Shown here piece after piece: positions 1-9,259 of a stretch of 44,711 bases of DNA (its first letter is position 1; every line of letters starts with the position of its first letter). The DNA lies in assembly GCA_003280655.1 (NCBI GenBank), contig QCEK01000012.1:1-44711 (forward strand). The letters run 5' to 3'. The position numbers were made by a program, and so were the translations under genes. This stretch comes from Prochlorococcus sp. AG-355-O17 (GTDB taxonomy: Bacteria > Cyanobacteriota > Cyanobacteriia > PCC-6307 > Cyanobiaceae). The notes beneath the pieces are model-generated. The model was not told the origin of the DNA. It saw nothing but the letters and a program-made list of their open reading frames with translations, and searched no databases.

Positions 1-1
1 G

Positions 2-2872
2 GGAAAATTAATTAAGGAGACTGGTGGAAAAAGTCAAATATATGCTGCAAAACCAAGAAATGATAAGTTTAATCAAATAAATTGTTGGATTGAAGAGATT
101 AACAAAAGGCTTAATTCTAAAAATGTTATTGATTTTATATATGATATTTCTAAGGATGATCTTTTATCTAAATATTTTTACATTGAAAATATATCTAAAG
201 AAATTAATAAACATAATATAAAATTAGATTTTACTAAATTTAATTTATTACAAGATAAAATTTACAAAATAAAAGAAGGTTTCTTTACTGAATTTGTAAG
301 AATATTTACCCAATTAGCTTATATAAAATTAATTGAATTAAAGAAGAATTTTTCTATTTTTAACTTCAATGATCTTATAAGGACTGTAGAAAATACATTT
401 CTAGATTCAGAAATTAGTAATAGTAATACTCTATCTAAAATTCAAAAAAGATTTAAATGTGTCTTAGTTGATGAGTTCCAAGATACAGATATTACTCAGT
501 GGAATTTAATAAAAAAGTTCTTTAATACAAAAAATCATTTTTTACTTTGCGTAGGTGATCCAAAACAAGCGATTTACAAATTTAGAGGTGGAGATATTGA
601 AACTTACTTAGATGCAAGATCAAATGCAATTGAAGTTTTTAGTCTTACAGATAACTATAGATCCTCAAAAAAGTTAATCGATGTTCTTAATAAAATTTAT
701 AAGAATGGACTTAAACAATCAAAACTAAACTATAGTAAATTAACCTCAAGAATTAATGAAAATATTAATTCTCAATTTAAATTTAAGGATGTATTTGAAA
801 TTGTAGAATTTTCAAAAAAGGAGACTGATATAGAGGATCTTGTAACTCATTACATAGTTAATTTTATTTTAAATAATAAAGAAATTGATATTAATAAAAT
901 TGCCATTCTTACATTAAATAATTCGCAATGCTTAGATTTTAAAAAAAAATTAAATCAGTTTAACCTCCCATCCAAAATTCAAAATAAACAAAATATTTTT
1001 GATACAGAAGCAAGTTCTCTACTATTTTTATTCATTGAATGTTTATTAAATCCGAGGTCATTAAAAAATATAACTTTGCTTGCTACTTCAAAGTTTATAG
1101 AAATAAAATTAGAAGATCTACTTGATCATGGAATTAGTAATAATTTAGAAATTTTAATTAATAAATGCATCACTTGGTCCCAAGAACTAAGAGAAAAAGG
1201 TTTTTTAAACATTGTTAATGAACTACTTATAAATTACAAGTCATCCTCGATTATTCAAGATTCAGATTTAGATTTAAATTTATTTCAACTTTCAGAAATT
1301 GTTGAAATAGAATTAATAAATAATGATTTTGATCTCAATATAGTTTTCAACTGGTATAAAAATCAGTTAGATCATATTTTAAGAATTTCTACTGGAGAAG
1401 ATTTTTTCACGAAAGATTATAATCTTCAAAATGGAATAAATCTTTCTACGATTCATAGTAGTAAGGGCCTCGAATTTGAAATAGTCCTATGTCCATATCT
1501 CTCAATTATTTCAAATAAGTCAAATAAAATTAAAGGACCTCTTTGGAAATCTAATATTGATAGAAATATATACGTTAATATTTCTAATAATTACGCGAAG
1601 GTTGAAAAATTTAAATTAATAGAAGAAGAAGATTTATTTAAAGAGAGTGAGAGGTTAATTTATGTAGCACTTACAAGGAGCAAATATAAAATTATTGTTT
1701 TTAATGATTTAGAGGATACAAATAATATTTTAAATAATGATTTACTTAATAATTTGGAAAATATCAATATTTATAAGTCTACTTTTGAAGTCAGGATAGA
1801 AAAAGAGAAAATAAAAGAAATTTTTTCTAAGTTCCAAACCAACCGATTGAATAATTATCCTTGGAAAATCTATAACGTAAATAAAAAAATATCTAATATA
1901 TTTAATTCTGATCAATTTATTTCTTATTCAAGTTATTCTTCTTGGATAAGTAAAGATAAAAATAGTGATGCAGTCATTAATGAATATAAGGATTATGAAG
2001 ATAATATATCAATTATCAAAGATTCAAATTTTAAGAATTCAAAGAATTATCCTAATTATTTTTCTTATCCAAATCCTTTAAGTGAATTTCCAAAAGGAAC
2101 TATTGCTGGAACTTGCCTGCACAAAATAATAGAAAGATTTGAATTTAGAAACGATAATAATCAAGAATTAATTGATTTAATTATTGAGGAATTGAACTTT
2201 CACCAAATTGATACTTCTTTGGCTTTTAACGTAAAAGATGCGATTTTAAGAATCATAAATATATCTTTAGGAAGAGAATTACAAAATAAGAAACTAGTTG
2301 ATATTCCAAATGAATACTTAATTAAGGAACTCAAATATGATTTAACACTATCTTATGAAGGTAGAAATATTAATTCTAATGATATATCAAATTGCTTTTT
2401 TTTAGATCAGGAATATGAATTTGGTGAAGAATATGCAAATAAAATAAATGATCTTCAAATTATGAATAAAGGCTTTCATTCAGGATGTATTGATTGTGTT
2501 TTCCCTGTAGGAAATACATTAGAAGATAGTAAATGGTGGGTAATTGATTGGAAAAGTAATTTGATTTCTGGTAGTGATAATAGTGATTGTTTACCAATAA
2601 ACTATAACTATGAAAACATGAGAAATGAAATGATTAAACATCATTATCCATTGCAATCTCATCTTTATTTATTAGCATTGCATAGATTATTAAAGTGGCG
2701 ACTTAAAAATTATCAACCACATAAACATCTAGGAGGATATATTTATTTGTTTTTAAAGGGATTGCCAGATTTTGAATTATTTGAAAAATCTAAGTCTGAA
2801 GATATATCTCCAGGTATTTTTATTAGTAAAGCACCTTTAAAGAGAATTAATTATTTAGATAACCTTTTTTAG
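2..2872 (+). CDS. recB: RecB, exonuclease V beta subunit (5' partial)
   Basis: This is the helicase/nuclease subunit of RecBCD, which processes double-strand DNA ends for recombination. The frame is open from base 2 to the stop, giving 956 residues. E. coli RecB has about 1180, so the N-terminal part with Walker A lies outside the window. Visible UvrD-type helicase motifs are VDEFQDTD near partial residue 156, GDPKQAIYKFRGGD near 185, TIHSSKGLEFE near 484 and VALTRSK near 555. The C-terminal RecB nuclease domain is present: GTCLHKIIE near 703 (metal-binding His), GCIDCVF, then VIDWKSN near 849 (the catalytic Asp and Lys) and YPLQSHLYLLAL near 882. recD follows after one base, so the two are almost certainly co-transcribed. 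recC is not in the window. Truncation is a window-edge effect only; the frame shows no internal break. Confidence 0.93.
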   Translation, partial: GKLIKETGGKSQIYAAKPRNDKFNQINCWIEEINKRLNSKNVIDFIYDISKDDLLSKYFYIENISKEINKHNIKLDFTKFNLLQDKIYKIKEGFFTEFVRIFTQLAYIKLIELKKNFSIFNFNDLIRTVENTFLDSEISNSNTLSKIQKRFKCVLVDEFQDTDITQWNLIKKFFNTKNHFLLCVGDPKQAIYKFRGGDIETYLDARSNAIEVFSLTDNYRSSKKLIDVLNKIYKNGLKQSKLNYSKLTSRINENINSQFKFKDVFEIVEFSKKETDIEDLVTHYIVNFILNNKEIDINKIAILTLNNSQCLDFKKKLNQFNLPSKIQNKQNIFDTEASSLLFLFIECLLNPRSLKNITLLATSKFIEIKLEDLLDHGISNNLEILINKCITWSQELREKGFLNIVNELLINYKSSSIIQDSDLDLNLFQLSEIVEIELINNDFDLNIVFNWYKNQLDHILRISTGEDFFTKDYNLQNGINLSTIHSSKGLEFEIVLCPYLSIISNKSNKIKGPLWKSNIDRNIYVNISNNYAKVEKFKLIEEEDLFKESERLIYVALTRSKYKIIVFNDLEDTNNILNNDLLNNLENINIYKSTFEVRIEKEKIKEIFSKFQTNRLNNYPWKIYNVNKKISNIFNSDQFISYSSYSSWISKDKNSDAVINEYKDYEDNISIIKDSNFKNSKNYPNYFSYPNPLSEFPKGTIAGTCLHKIIERFEFRNDNNQELIDLIIEELNFHQIDTSLAFNVKDAILRIINISLGRELQNKKLVDIPNEYLIKELKYDLTLSYEGRNINSNDISNCFFLDQEYEFGEEYANKINDLQIMNKGFHSGCIDCVFPVGNTLEDSKWWVIDWKSNLISGSDNSDCLPINYNYENMRNEMIKHHYPLQSHLYLLALHRLLKWRLKNYQPHKHLGGYIYLFLKGLPDFELFEKSKSEDISPGIFISKAPLKRINYLDNLF

Positions 2873-2873
2873 A

Positions 2874-4577
2874 ATGAATAAAACTACTGCAGATATTGAA
2901 AAGTTCCAATACGATCATATATTTAATTTAATCTTAGCTATTTTCAAATTTAGTGAAAAAAAATATGGAAATTTCGTAAAAGATGTAATAAGAATTTTAT
3001 TAGAGTTTGAAAAAAATGGAGAAACTATTATTGATGTTGATAATAGTTTAATAATCTTTGAATTATTAGAAGATGGCTGGCCCAAAAAACATATAGATGT
3101 TCTAAACAATATAGGTTTGATTGGTTCCCTTCATTCTCCATTCGTATTAGTAAATAGAAAATTATCGTTATCAAAATGGTCAAAAAAGATAGAAAGAGTT
3201 ATTAATTCATTTTTGAAAAAAATAGATACCGATAATTTAATGAACTCAATAATTTATAAAGATGATAATAAAATTGATCAAATTAAAAATATATTTAAAT
3301 ATTCAAACTTAGTTTTCCTTCAAGGAGGACCAGGTACGGGTAAAACCACATTAATAATAAAGTTTATACTAGAACTCCTTCAAATGGATAACTTTTTAAA
3401 TATTGGTTTGTCTGCTCCAACTGGTAAAGCTACAGCTCGTTTAAAAGAAGCTCTTAATGATAAAAAAAATATTTCCTTTAGAAAATTTCTAGACCAAATA
3501 GAATTTCAAACTTTACATAGATGGATTTTAAATTCTCAAAATAAATCTCTTGCGTTGAAATTTAAACTAAAAGAGCTTGATATTTTCATAATTGATGAAA
3601 TGTCAATGGTTAATATCGATTTGATTGAATCAGTTTTAAATTTGCTAGCAAAGGACTGTAAAATTATTTTAGTTGGAGATAAAAATCAATTGTCTCCAGT
3701 AAATAACTGTTCTATATGGAATTATTTATTTGAATATTCCGATAATAGTTCAATTAAATCTTGTGTAGTAAATTTAGAAAAAACTTATAGAAATATTGGA
3801 GATATAGCATTAATTAGTAGTTTAATATTTTATAATGATTTTTCTTTACTTAATCAAAAGATAAAAGAATTAGAAAAAGATAATAATTCAAAAGAAATTA
3901 CTATTTCAAAGAGTAGAGACAAAGATATTCCAAAGGATCTATTATTTTCGATTACAAGTCATCTAAAAAAGTTAAATATTTCAACTTCAAATTTAAGTAA
4001 AAAAAAATATATATTTGATGAGAGTATTGATAATTTATTGCTTAATGAAAAAGATTTAGTAGATAAGATATTTCTGGATTTACAAAGTAACTTGATTTTA
4101 TGTGAAAAAAATTCCGGAATATGGAGTGTTGAATATTTGAATGAAATTGTTTTTGGTCAAAAAAAACCCTATGACCTTAAAACTCTTAAAGAGGGTGTTC
4201 CGATCATGTGTACAAAAAATAATAATGAACTTGGATTGTCAAATGGGGATATTGGAGTACTTATAGGTTTAAAAAATAAAAGAAAATATCTTTTTAGAAA
4301 ATTTAATGATAATAACGAAGAAATTGTCGCATTAATTGATCCATCTAATTTAGAAAATGTTGTACCAGCAATAGCTATTACTATTCATAAATCTCAAGGA
4401 AGTGAATCTGAAAAAGTAAACATTTTGTGGTCCCAAAATTATAGAAGAAATCAATATGTTGTAAAAGAAAAAAAAGATAATCAAAATATCTTTTGCAGAG
4501 ATAATTTTGAAAGACGGTTATTTTATACTGCTGTTACAAGAGCGAAAAAATCTTTAAATATATATTATTTAAATTAA
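2874..4577 (+). CDS. recD: RecD, exonuclease V alpha subunit (SF1B helicase)
   Basis: This is the 5'-3' helicase subunit of RecBCD. The protein is 567 aa, close to the usual RecD size. Motifs in order: Walker A GGPGTGKTT at 151-159, motif Ia APTGKATARL at 181-190, Walker B IIDEMSMV at 239-246, motif III GDKNQLSPV at 268-276, and near the C-terminus ITIHKSQGSE and FYTAVTRAKKSL (motifs V and VI). The ATG lies one base after the recB stop codon and no Shine-Dalgarno is evident, so translational coupling to recB is likely. The middle region (about residues 325-400) is Lys/Asn-rich and poorly conserved, as expected in an AT-rich genome. Confidence 0.93.
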   Translation: MNKTTADIEKFQYDHIFNLILAIFKFSEKKYGNFVKDVIRILLEFEKNGETIIDVDNSLIIFELLEDGWPKKHIDVLNNIGLIGSLHSPFVLVNRKLSLSKWSKKIERVINSFLKKIDTDNLMNSIIYKDDNKIDQIKNIFKYSNLVFLQGGPGTGKTTLIIKFILELLQMDNFLNIGLSAPTGKATARLKEALNDKKNISFRKFLDQIEFQTLHRWILNSQNKSLALKFKLKELDIFIIDEMSMVNIDLIESVLNLLAKDCKIILVGDKNQLSPVNNCSIWNYLFEYSDNSSIKSCVVNLEKTYRNIGDIALISSLIFYNDFSLLNQKIKELEKDNNSKEITISKSRDKDIPKDLLFSITSHLKKLNISTSNLSKKKYIFDESIDNLLLNEKDLVDKIFLDLQSNLILCEKNSGIWSVEYLNEIVFGQKKPYDLKTLKEGVPIMCTKNNNELGLSNGDIGVLIGLKNKRKYLFRKFNDNNEEIVALIDPSNLENVVPAIAITIHKSQGSESEKVNILWSQNYRRNQYVVKEKKDNQNIFCRDNFERRLFYTAVTRAKKSLNIYYLN

Positions 4578-4679
4578 ATTTTATTTTTGAAGAATTAGTA
4601 ATATCCTAACCCCTAGATGTTAGATTAATAATTCGGCTCTGTAAGGCTAATCAACAATTTAAGTAATTTTAGATATTTG

Positions 4680-4714
4680 TTGAATGCCTAATCAGAAGAT
4701 TATTAGGCATTTGA
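4680..4714 (+). promoter_or_regulatory. Leader hairpin abutting the DEAD-box helicase start codon
   Basis: AATGCCTAAT (4683-4692) and ATTAGGCATT (4702-4711) form a perfect 10-bp inverted repeat with a 9-base loop. Two G-U pairs and one A-U pair extend it to 4680/4714. The start ATG begins at 4716, so the folded RNA would end one base before the start codon and would cover any ribosome-binding region. No U-tract follows, so it does not look like an intrinsic terminator for recD. A role in translation control of the helicase (for example cold release or autoregulation) is inference. Confidence 0.55.
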
Positions 4715-4715
4715 A

Positions 4716-6506
4716 ATGGCTTTAAAAAAAGATATTAACTCTCTTGGTAGAGATCAGGAAAAATCTCAGAATGAAGATTCTTCCTTAATAGAGTTCAAGA
4801 ACTCAGATAACAAAAAAGTAATTGAATCTCAACTATTGGAAGTATCGAAAGGAGATGATAATGAGAATGGATTTCTCGAATTTGGGTTTAATCAATCGAT
4901 CTTAAACTCGTTAAAAAATAAAGGATATAAAAATCCAACTCCCATCCAAAAAGCTGCAATTCCCGAACTAATGTTAGGCAGGGATTTACTTGGCCAAGCA
5001 CAAACAGGAACAGGAAAGACTGCAGCTTTCGCATTACCATTAATAGAAAAACTGACAGATAATAAAGAATTAAATGCCAAGGTTTTAGTTATGACTCCTA
5101 CAAGGGAGTTAGCAACTCAAGTGGCAGAATCTTTTAAAAGTTATAGTTCTGAATCTAGTAATTTTAAGACGGTGGCAATATATGGAGGTACCGACTATCG
5201 AAATCAAATTTCTGCATTAAAAAGAAAAGTTGACGTAGTAGTTGGGACCCCAGGCCGAATAATGGATCATATAAGGCAGGGGACTTTTAAAATTAAAGAT
5301 ATAAATTGTCTTGTTTTAGATGAGGCAGATGAAATGTTAAATATGGGTTTTCTTGAAGATATTGAATGGATAATAGATCAACTTCCAGAAAATAAGCAGA
5401 TGGTATTGTTTTCAGCAACAATGCCTAGTCAGATAAGAAATATAGCAAAAAAATATCTAAATGATCCCGCCGAAATATTAATTAAAAGTGTCAAAAAAGA
5501 AACTCAATTAATTTCCCAAAAATTTCTATATGTTCAAAGGCATCACAAGTTAGATGCTTTAAAAAGAATACTAGAACTCAATAACGAGGGAGTAATTATT
5601 TTTGTTAGGACAAAACTACTTACTACTTCAATAGCTGAAGCTTTAGAGAATTCAGGTCATACTGTGGCCGTACTTAATGGAGATATACCTCAAAATCAAA
5701 GAGAAAATACTGTAGATAGATTAAAAAAAGGATTTATTAATATTCTTGTTGCAACTGATGTCGCAGCTAGAGGATTAGATGTTGAGAGGATAAAACTTGT
5801 TGTTAATTACGATTTTCCTTTTGATAAGGAAACATATACTCATAGAATTGGAAGAACTGGAAGGGCAGGCAGATCAGGAGAAGCAATTTTATTTGTTAAT
5901 CAAAGAGAAAAACATTTTTTAAGAAACTTAGAAAACTCAACAAGAACCAAGATTGAAGAAATTAATATACCAAGTAATAAAATAATAAATGAAAAAAGGA
6001 TGGAGAAACTAATAGATAATGTTAATGAGAGTTCTTTAGCTAAAGATGAAAATGAAGAAAATAAAGCTTTGATTATTGATGTACTAGATAATTTAAAAGA
6101 AAAATACTCTATGGATGACTCAAATATTGCAATGGCGGCGATTAATTTAGTAATAGGTAATAAATCATTTTTTGTTAATGAAGATGATTCTTGGATTAAT
6201 AAACAAAATAATACTGATCGAAATAGATCAAATAGAAATAGTAATAATCGTATGAGAAATTCAAATAGAAGAAATAATTATCAAAATGATTCTTTTGAAA
6301 CTTACAAATTTAACTTTGGTAAATTTGATGGAGTTAGAGTTGCAAATATTATATCCTCAATCTGTAATTCAACTAATATAAATGGTAGATCCATAGGTAA
6401 GATACAGATTTTTAATGATTACAGTTTGGTAGATTTACCAAGAGATCTGCATAGAGAAACTAAAAATAAATTAAAAAAATTAAAGTCAGAAACTAGTGAT
6501 AGATAA
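4716..6506 (+). CDS. deaD: DEAD-box ATP-dependent RNA helicase (DeaD/CsdA/CrhR type)
   Basis: This protein unwinds RNA; family members act in ribosome assembly, mRNA decay and cold adaptation. It has 596 aa. An acidic, poorly conserved N-terminal tail (1-52) precedes the Q motif (F56, PTPIQ 74-78), Walker A AQTGTGKT 95-102, PTREL 128-132, TPGR 178-181, DEAD 202-205, SAT 233-235 and HRIGRTGRAGR near 376. An Asn/Arg-rich linker (about 493-528) then joins a C-terminal domain resembling the DbpA/CsdA RNA-binding module (about 528-594). That C-terminal domain separates it from RhlE-type helicases. The start is preceded directly by a strong hairpin. The next gene begins inside the stop codon (TAATG), so at least two genes are coupled. 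Confidence 0.92.
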   Translation: MALKKDINSLGRDQEKSQNEDSSLIEFKNSDNKKVIESQLLEVSKGDDNENGFLEFGFNQSILNSLKNKGYKNPTPIQKAAIPELMLGRDLLGQAQTGTGKTAAFALPLIEKLTDNKELNAKVLVMTPTRELATQVAESFKSYSSESSNFKTVAIYGGTDYRNQISALKRKVDVVVGTPGRIMDHIRQGTFKIKDINCLVLDEADEMLNMGFLEDIEWIIDQLPENKQMVLFSATMPSQIRNIAKKYLNDPAEILIKSVKKETQLISQKFLYVQRHHKLDALKRILELNNEGVIIFVRTKLLTTSIAEALENSGHTVAVLNGDIPQNQRENTVDRLKKGFINILVATDVAARGLDVERIKLVVNYDFPFDKETYTHRIGRTGRAGRSGEAILFVNQREKHFLRNLENSTRTKIEEINIPSNKIINEKRMEKLIDNVNESSLAKDENEENKALIIDVLDNLKEKYSMDDSNIAMAAINLVIGNKSFFVNEDDSWINKQNNTDRNRSNRNSNNRMRNSNRRNNYQNDSFETYKFNFGKFDGVRVANIISSICNSTNINGRSIGKIQIFNDYSLVDLPRDLHRETKNKLKKLKSETSDR

Positions 6507-6799
6507 TGAAAGCTAGCAAATATAATTTCTTTATTTTTGTGAATCTGATAATACTATTAAACTCCTTTAATAGTTATTATTTAGCTCAAACGAAACAAAA
6601 TTCAATCATAAAATTATTTTGTCTGCAGAGTGTCAAAGAGGAGATGATGAAAGCAGAAATAGTATATAGTAAAGAAATTGCTAATGAAACTTGTGATTGT
6701 TACTACGAAGAATTTATGCAAACTGCAAGTCATCAAGATGCAAAAACAAAATGTAAATTAGAAACTAAAGAAAATTTAAATCATAATAGAAAAATTTAA
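6506..6799 (+). CDS. Small exported protein of unknown function
   Basis: I do not recognise a family for this 97-aa protein. It has a Lys-containing N-terminus followed by a hydrophobic stretch (about 8-27) that could be a signal peptide or a membrane anchor. The mature part is charged and has four cysteines (C39, C63, C65, C83), including a CxC pair, so disulfides or metal binding are possible. Its ATG overlaps the stop codon of the DEAD-box gene by one base, and the ABC exporter gene starts 11 bases downstream, so the three are probably one transcript. I see no double-glycine leader or core-peptide pattern. It is probably a real gene given the tight coupling and normal composition. Confidence 0.6.
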   Translation: MKASKYNFFIFVNLIILLNSFNSYYLAQTKQNSIIKLFCLQSVKEEMMKAEIVYSKEIANETCDCYYEEFMQTASHQDAKTKCKLETKENLNHNRKI

Positions 6800-6810
6800 T
6801 TATAATTTTT

Positions 6811-8583
6811 ATGAGGTCTAAGAATAATCAAAATCCAATAATTAGACTTTATTTAAATCTGATTGAGGAAAGAAGGTTACTATTTTTTGCTTTTCTTAGT
6901 TCCATAATTAATAAAATATTAGATTTAGCACCCCCTGTAATAATTGGTCTTGCAGTGGATATCGTTGTTAAGGAACAGAATTCATGGATTGCTGGTTTTG
7001 GGATAAAAGAAGTTCCAGCACAATTGATTTTTCTTGCATTTGCTTCAGGAATAGTTTGGTCTGGTGAATCCTCCTTTGAATATTTATATTCGATTTTATG
7101 GAGAAATTTGGCTCAGCTATCGCAGCATAAATTAAGAATAAAAGCTTATGAGCATATCCAGGAATTAGATATGGATTTTTTTGAAAATGATAATACTGGA
7201 AGGCTATTATCTATTTTGAATGATGATATAAATCAACTCGAGAGATTTCTAGACCAAGGGGCTAATCAGATTATTCAGTTATTTGTAACTGTCTTAATAA
7301 TTGGGGGCACTATGATTTTTGTCGCTCCAAAAATCGCTTTATTTGCTTTCTTTCCTATTCCAATTATATTTTTAGGATCAATTAAATTTCAAAGGAAGCT
7401 TGCTCCAAAATACAGAGATGTAAGAAATAAAGCTGGACTGTTGGCATCAAGGCTTAATAATAATTTAAGTGGAATTCTAACCATAAAAAGTTTTACTAAA
7501 GAAAAATGGGAACTAAATAGATTAAATAAAGAAAGTCTCGATTATCAAAGAAGTAATAAGGCTGCAATAAAATTATCTTCTGCTTTTATCCCTCTTATAA
7601 GATTTGCAATTTTATTTGCTTTTATAGCGATTCTATTAATTGGTGGTTTCCAAACTTGGAATAAGACACTTGATGTCGGTACTTATAGTTTTTTAGTTTT
7701 TATTACACAAAGACTATTATGGCCTTTAACTACTTTGGGTCATGTTTTAGATGATTTTCAGAGATCTATGGCTTCAATTGAAAGAGTAATTGATCTCATA
7801 GATACGCCTATAAAAATAAAAGATGGAAAAATAAAAATTGAACCTAAAAATATCAAAGGAGAAATTATTTTTAATAATGTAAATTTTAATTATCCTGGAC
7901 GAGATTTAACTTTAAAAAATATAAATTTCAAAATTGAAAAAAACTCAACATTAGGAATTGTTGGTTTAACAGGTTCTGGGAAAAGTACAATAATAAAACT
8001 ATTACTTAGAATTTATGATAGTAATAATGGGTCAATAACCTTGGATGGGGTTTCTATTAAAGAAATAAATTTGAGGGATTTAAGGAAGTGTATCTCTTTA
8101 GTAAGTCAAGAAACTTATTTGTTTCATGGCAGTGTACAAGAAAATATTGCTTATGGCTCATTCAACCCAAGTCTTAAAGATATTATTAAAGCTTCAAAGA
8201 TTGCGGAAGCACATAAATTTATTGAACAATTACCAGATGGTTATAAAACTATAGTTGGGGAAAGGGGCCAAAGGCTCTCAGGCGGGCAACGTCAAAGAAT
8301 TGCCTTGGCGAGAGCTGTTTTAAAGGATGCTCCAATATTAATATTAGATGAAGCTACCGCTTCAGTTGATAATGAAACAGAGGCTTTAATTCAAAAATCA
8401 TTATCTAAAATCACCAAAGAAAGAACAACAATAGTAATAGCTCATAGATTAAGCACCATAAAAAAAGCTGATAATATTATTGTTATTGATAAAGGTAAAA
8501 TAGTTGAAAGTGGAAAACATGAAAAACTATTAGATCAGAACAAAATATATGCTGATTTATGGAACGTTCAAGTAGGAATCTAG
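6811..8583 (+). CDS. ABC exporter half-transporter (MsbA/MdlB-like)
   Basis: This is a fused permease-ATPase of the lipid/multidrug exporter type that would act as a dimer in a cell membrane. It has 590 aa. The N-terminal ABC transmembrane domain (about 20-320) has several hydrophobic helices, and the ATPase domain follows. Motifs: Walker A GLTGSGKST near 385, Q-loop SLVSQETYLF near 430, signature LSGGQRQRIALARA near 489, Walker B LILDEATASVD near 509 and H-loop VIAHRLST near 543. No N-terminal C39 peptidase is present, so it is not a typical bacteriocin exporter. The substrate cannot be read from the sequence; lipid, peptide or drug export are all possible. It ends 15 bases before the convergent psbP gene. 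Confidence 0.88.
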   Translation: MRSKNNQNPIIRLYLNLIEERRLLFFAFLSSIINKILDLAPPVIIGLAVDIVVKEQNSWIAGFGIKEVPAQLIFLAFASGIVWSGESSFEYLYSILWRNLAQLSQHKLRIKAYEHIQELDMDFFENDNTGRLLSILNDDINQLERFLDQGANQIIQLFVTVLIIGGTMIFVAPKIALFAFFPIPIIFLGSIKFQRKLAPKYRDVRNKAGLLASRLNNNLSGILTIKSFTKEKWELNRLNKESLDYQRSNKAAIKLSSAFIPLIRFAILFAFIAILLIGGFQTWNKTLDVGTYSFLVFITQRLLWPLTTLGHVLDDFQRSMASIERVIDLIDTPIKIKDGKIKIEPKNIKGEIIFNNVNFNYPGRDLTLKNINFKIEKNSTLGIVGLTGSGKSTIIKLLLRIYDSNNGSITLDGVSIKEINLRDLRKCISLVSQETYLFHGSVQENIAYGSFNPSLKDIIKASKIAEAHKFIEQLPDGYKTIVGERGQRLSGGQRQRIALARAVLKDAPILILDEATASVDNETEALIQKSLSKITKERTTIVIAHRLSTIKKADNIIVIDKGKIVESGKHEKLLDQNKIYADLWNVQVGI

Positions 8584-8598
8584 TTTGAAATTTCTAAG

Positions 8599-9156
8599 CT
8601 ATATTAAAAAGTTAAATGATTCAATTACATTGCTAAATATATCGTCAACTTTATTCCACCTTTCTTCATTTGTTCCCACTGCGAAAGTGTAAAGTGTTCC
8701 TCTATCAATCACGACAGTAGCTAATTCGTGTCTGGCTTGTTCATTTAAATTTAATTCATACTCTAAATCATAGAAAATATGATTGGATGCCTCCCTCTTA
8801 TTGGCATTTATAAGTTTTACCTTTCTACCTGAACCTTCGGGAGCAATGACTTTATCAATTAATGTTTGACCTACTTCACTCGGGCTTCCTAGTTGCTCTA
8901 ATTGAACTTCTTTATTTACATCAGAAATAACTAAACTTAAGGTCTCATTACTATTTATAAGATCATGATAAATAATTTCAGGTCCTCCATCTACTTTTAC
9001 TCTAGTCCATCCTGTTGGATACAAAAAGGCATATCTTCCATCTGGACTTTGATAAGCTTCTAATCCCGCATTTAGTCCGCCACTACAAGCACTCAGTGTT
9101 AAACACAAAAAAATCAAAAATAAATATTTGAAAGGGTTAAATTTTATATTTTTCAT
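8599..9156 (-). CDS. psbP: PsbP/CyanoP-family thylakoid lipoprotein
   Basis: This is a lumenal lipoprotein of the cyanobacterial PsbP (CyanoP) family, associated with photosystem II assembly or stability. The 185-aa protein starts with a lipoprotein signal peptide: basic N-terminus, hydrophobic core (about 10-20) and lipobox LSAC with the lipidated Cys at position 24. The family pattern follows: an LEAYQSPDGRYAFLYPTGW segment near residue 31, then a beta-rich domain containing VVIDRGTLYTFAVGTNEERW near the C-terminus. It stands alone on the minus strand, diverging from recR over 103 bases and converging on the ABC exporter gene. Confidence 0.85.
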   Translation of the reverse strand: MKNIKFNPFKYLFLIFLCLTLSACSGGLNAGLEAYQSPDGRYAFLYPTGWTRVKVDGGPEIIYHDLINSNETLSLVISDVNKEVQLEQLGSPSEVGQTLIDKVIAPEGSGRKVKLINANKREASNHIFYDLEYELNLNEQARHELATVVIDRGTLYTFAVGTNEERWNKVDDIFSNVIESFNFLI

Positions 9157-9259
9157 TTTGTTTGAAATTACTAACTAAAAACATAATAAGACATTAAAAG
9201 CAAACAATTATGGCAATTCGGAATTTTGCGTCTAAATTATTTCTAGAAATAGTTTAATT

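Noticed and set aside
1076-2872. A separate 598-aa protein starting at a TTG inside recB
   Set aside because: The same frame is open to base 2 and carries RecB helicase motifs upstream of 1076, so this is only an internal codon of a partial gene.
4680-4714. Reading the hairpin before the DEAD-box gene as the recD terminator
   Set aside because: No U-tract follows the stem; the sequence goes directly into the start codon. It fits a leader structure better.
6196-6300. Tandem repeat or array in the 3' part of the DEAD-box gene
   Set aside because: It is low-complexity Asn/Arg coding sequence in an RNA-helicase linker, with no regular period.
6506-8583. A RiPP/bacteriocin locus (small peptide plus ABC exporter), as Prochlorococcus is known for lanthipeptides
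   Set aside because: The exporter has no C39 peptidase domain, the small protein has a signal-like N-terminus and not a double-glycine leader, and no modification enzyme is nearby.
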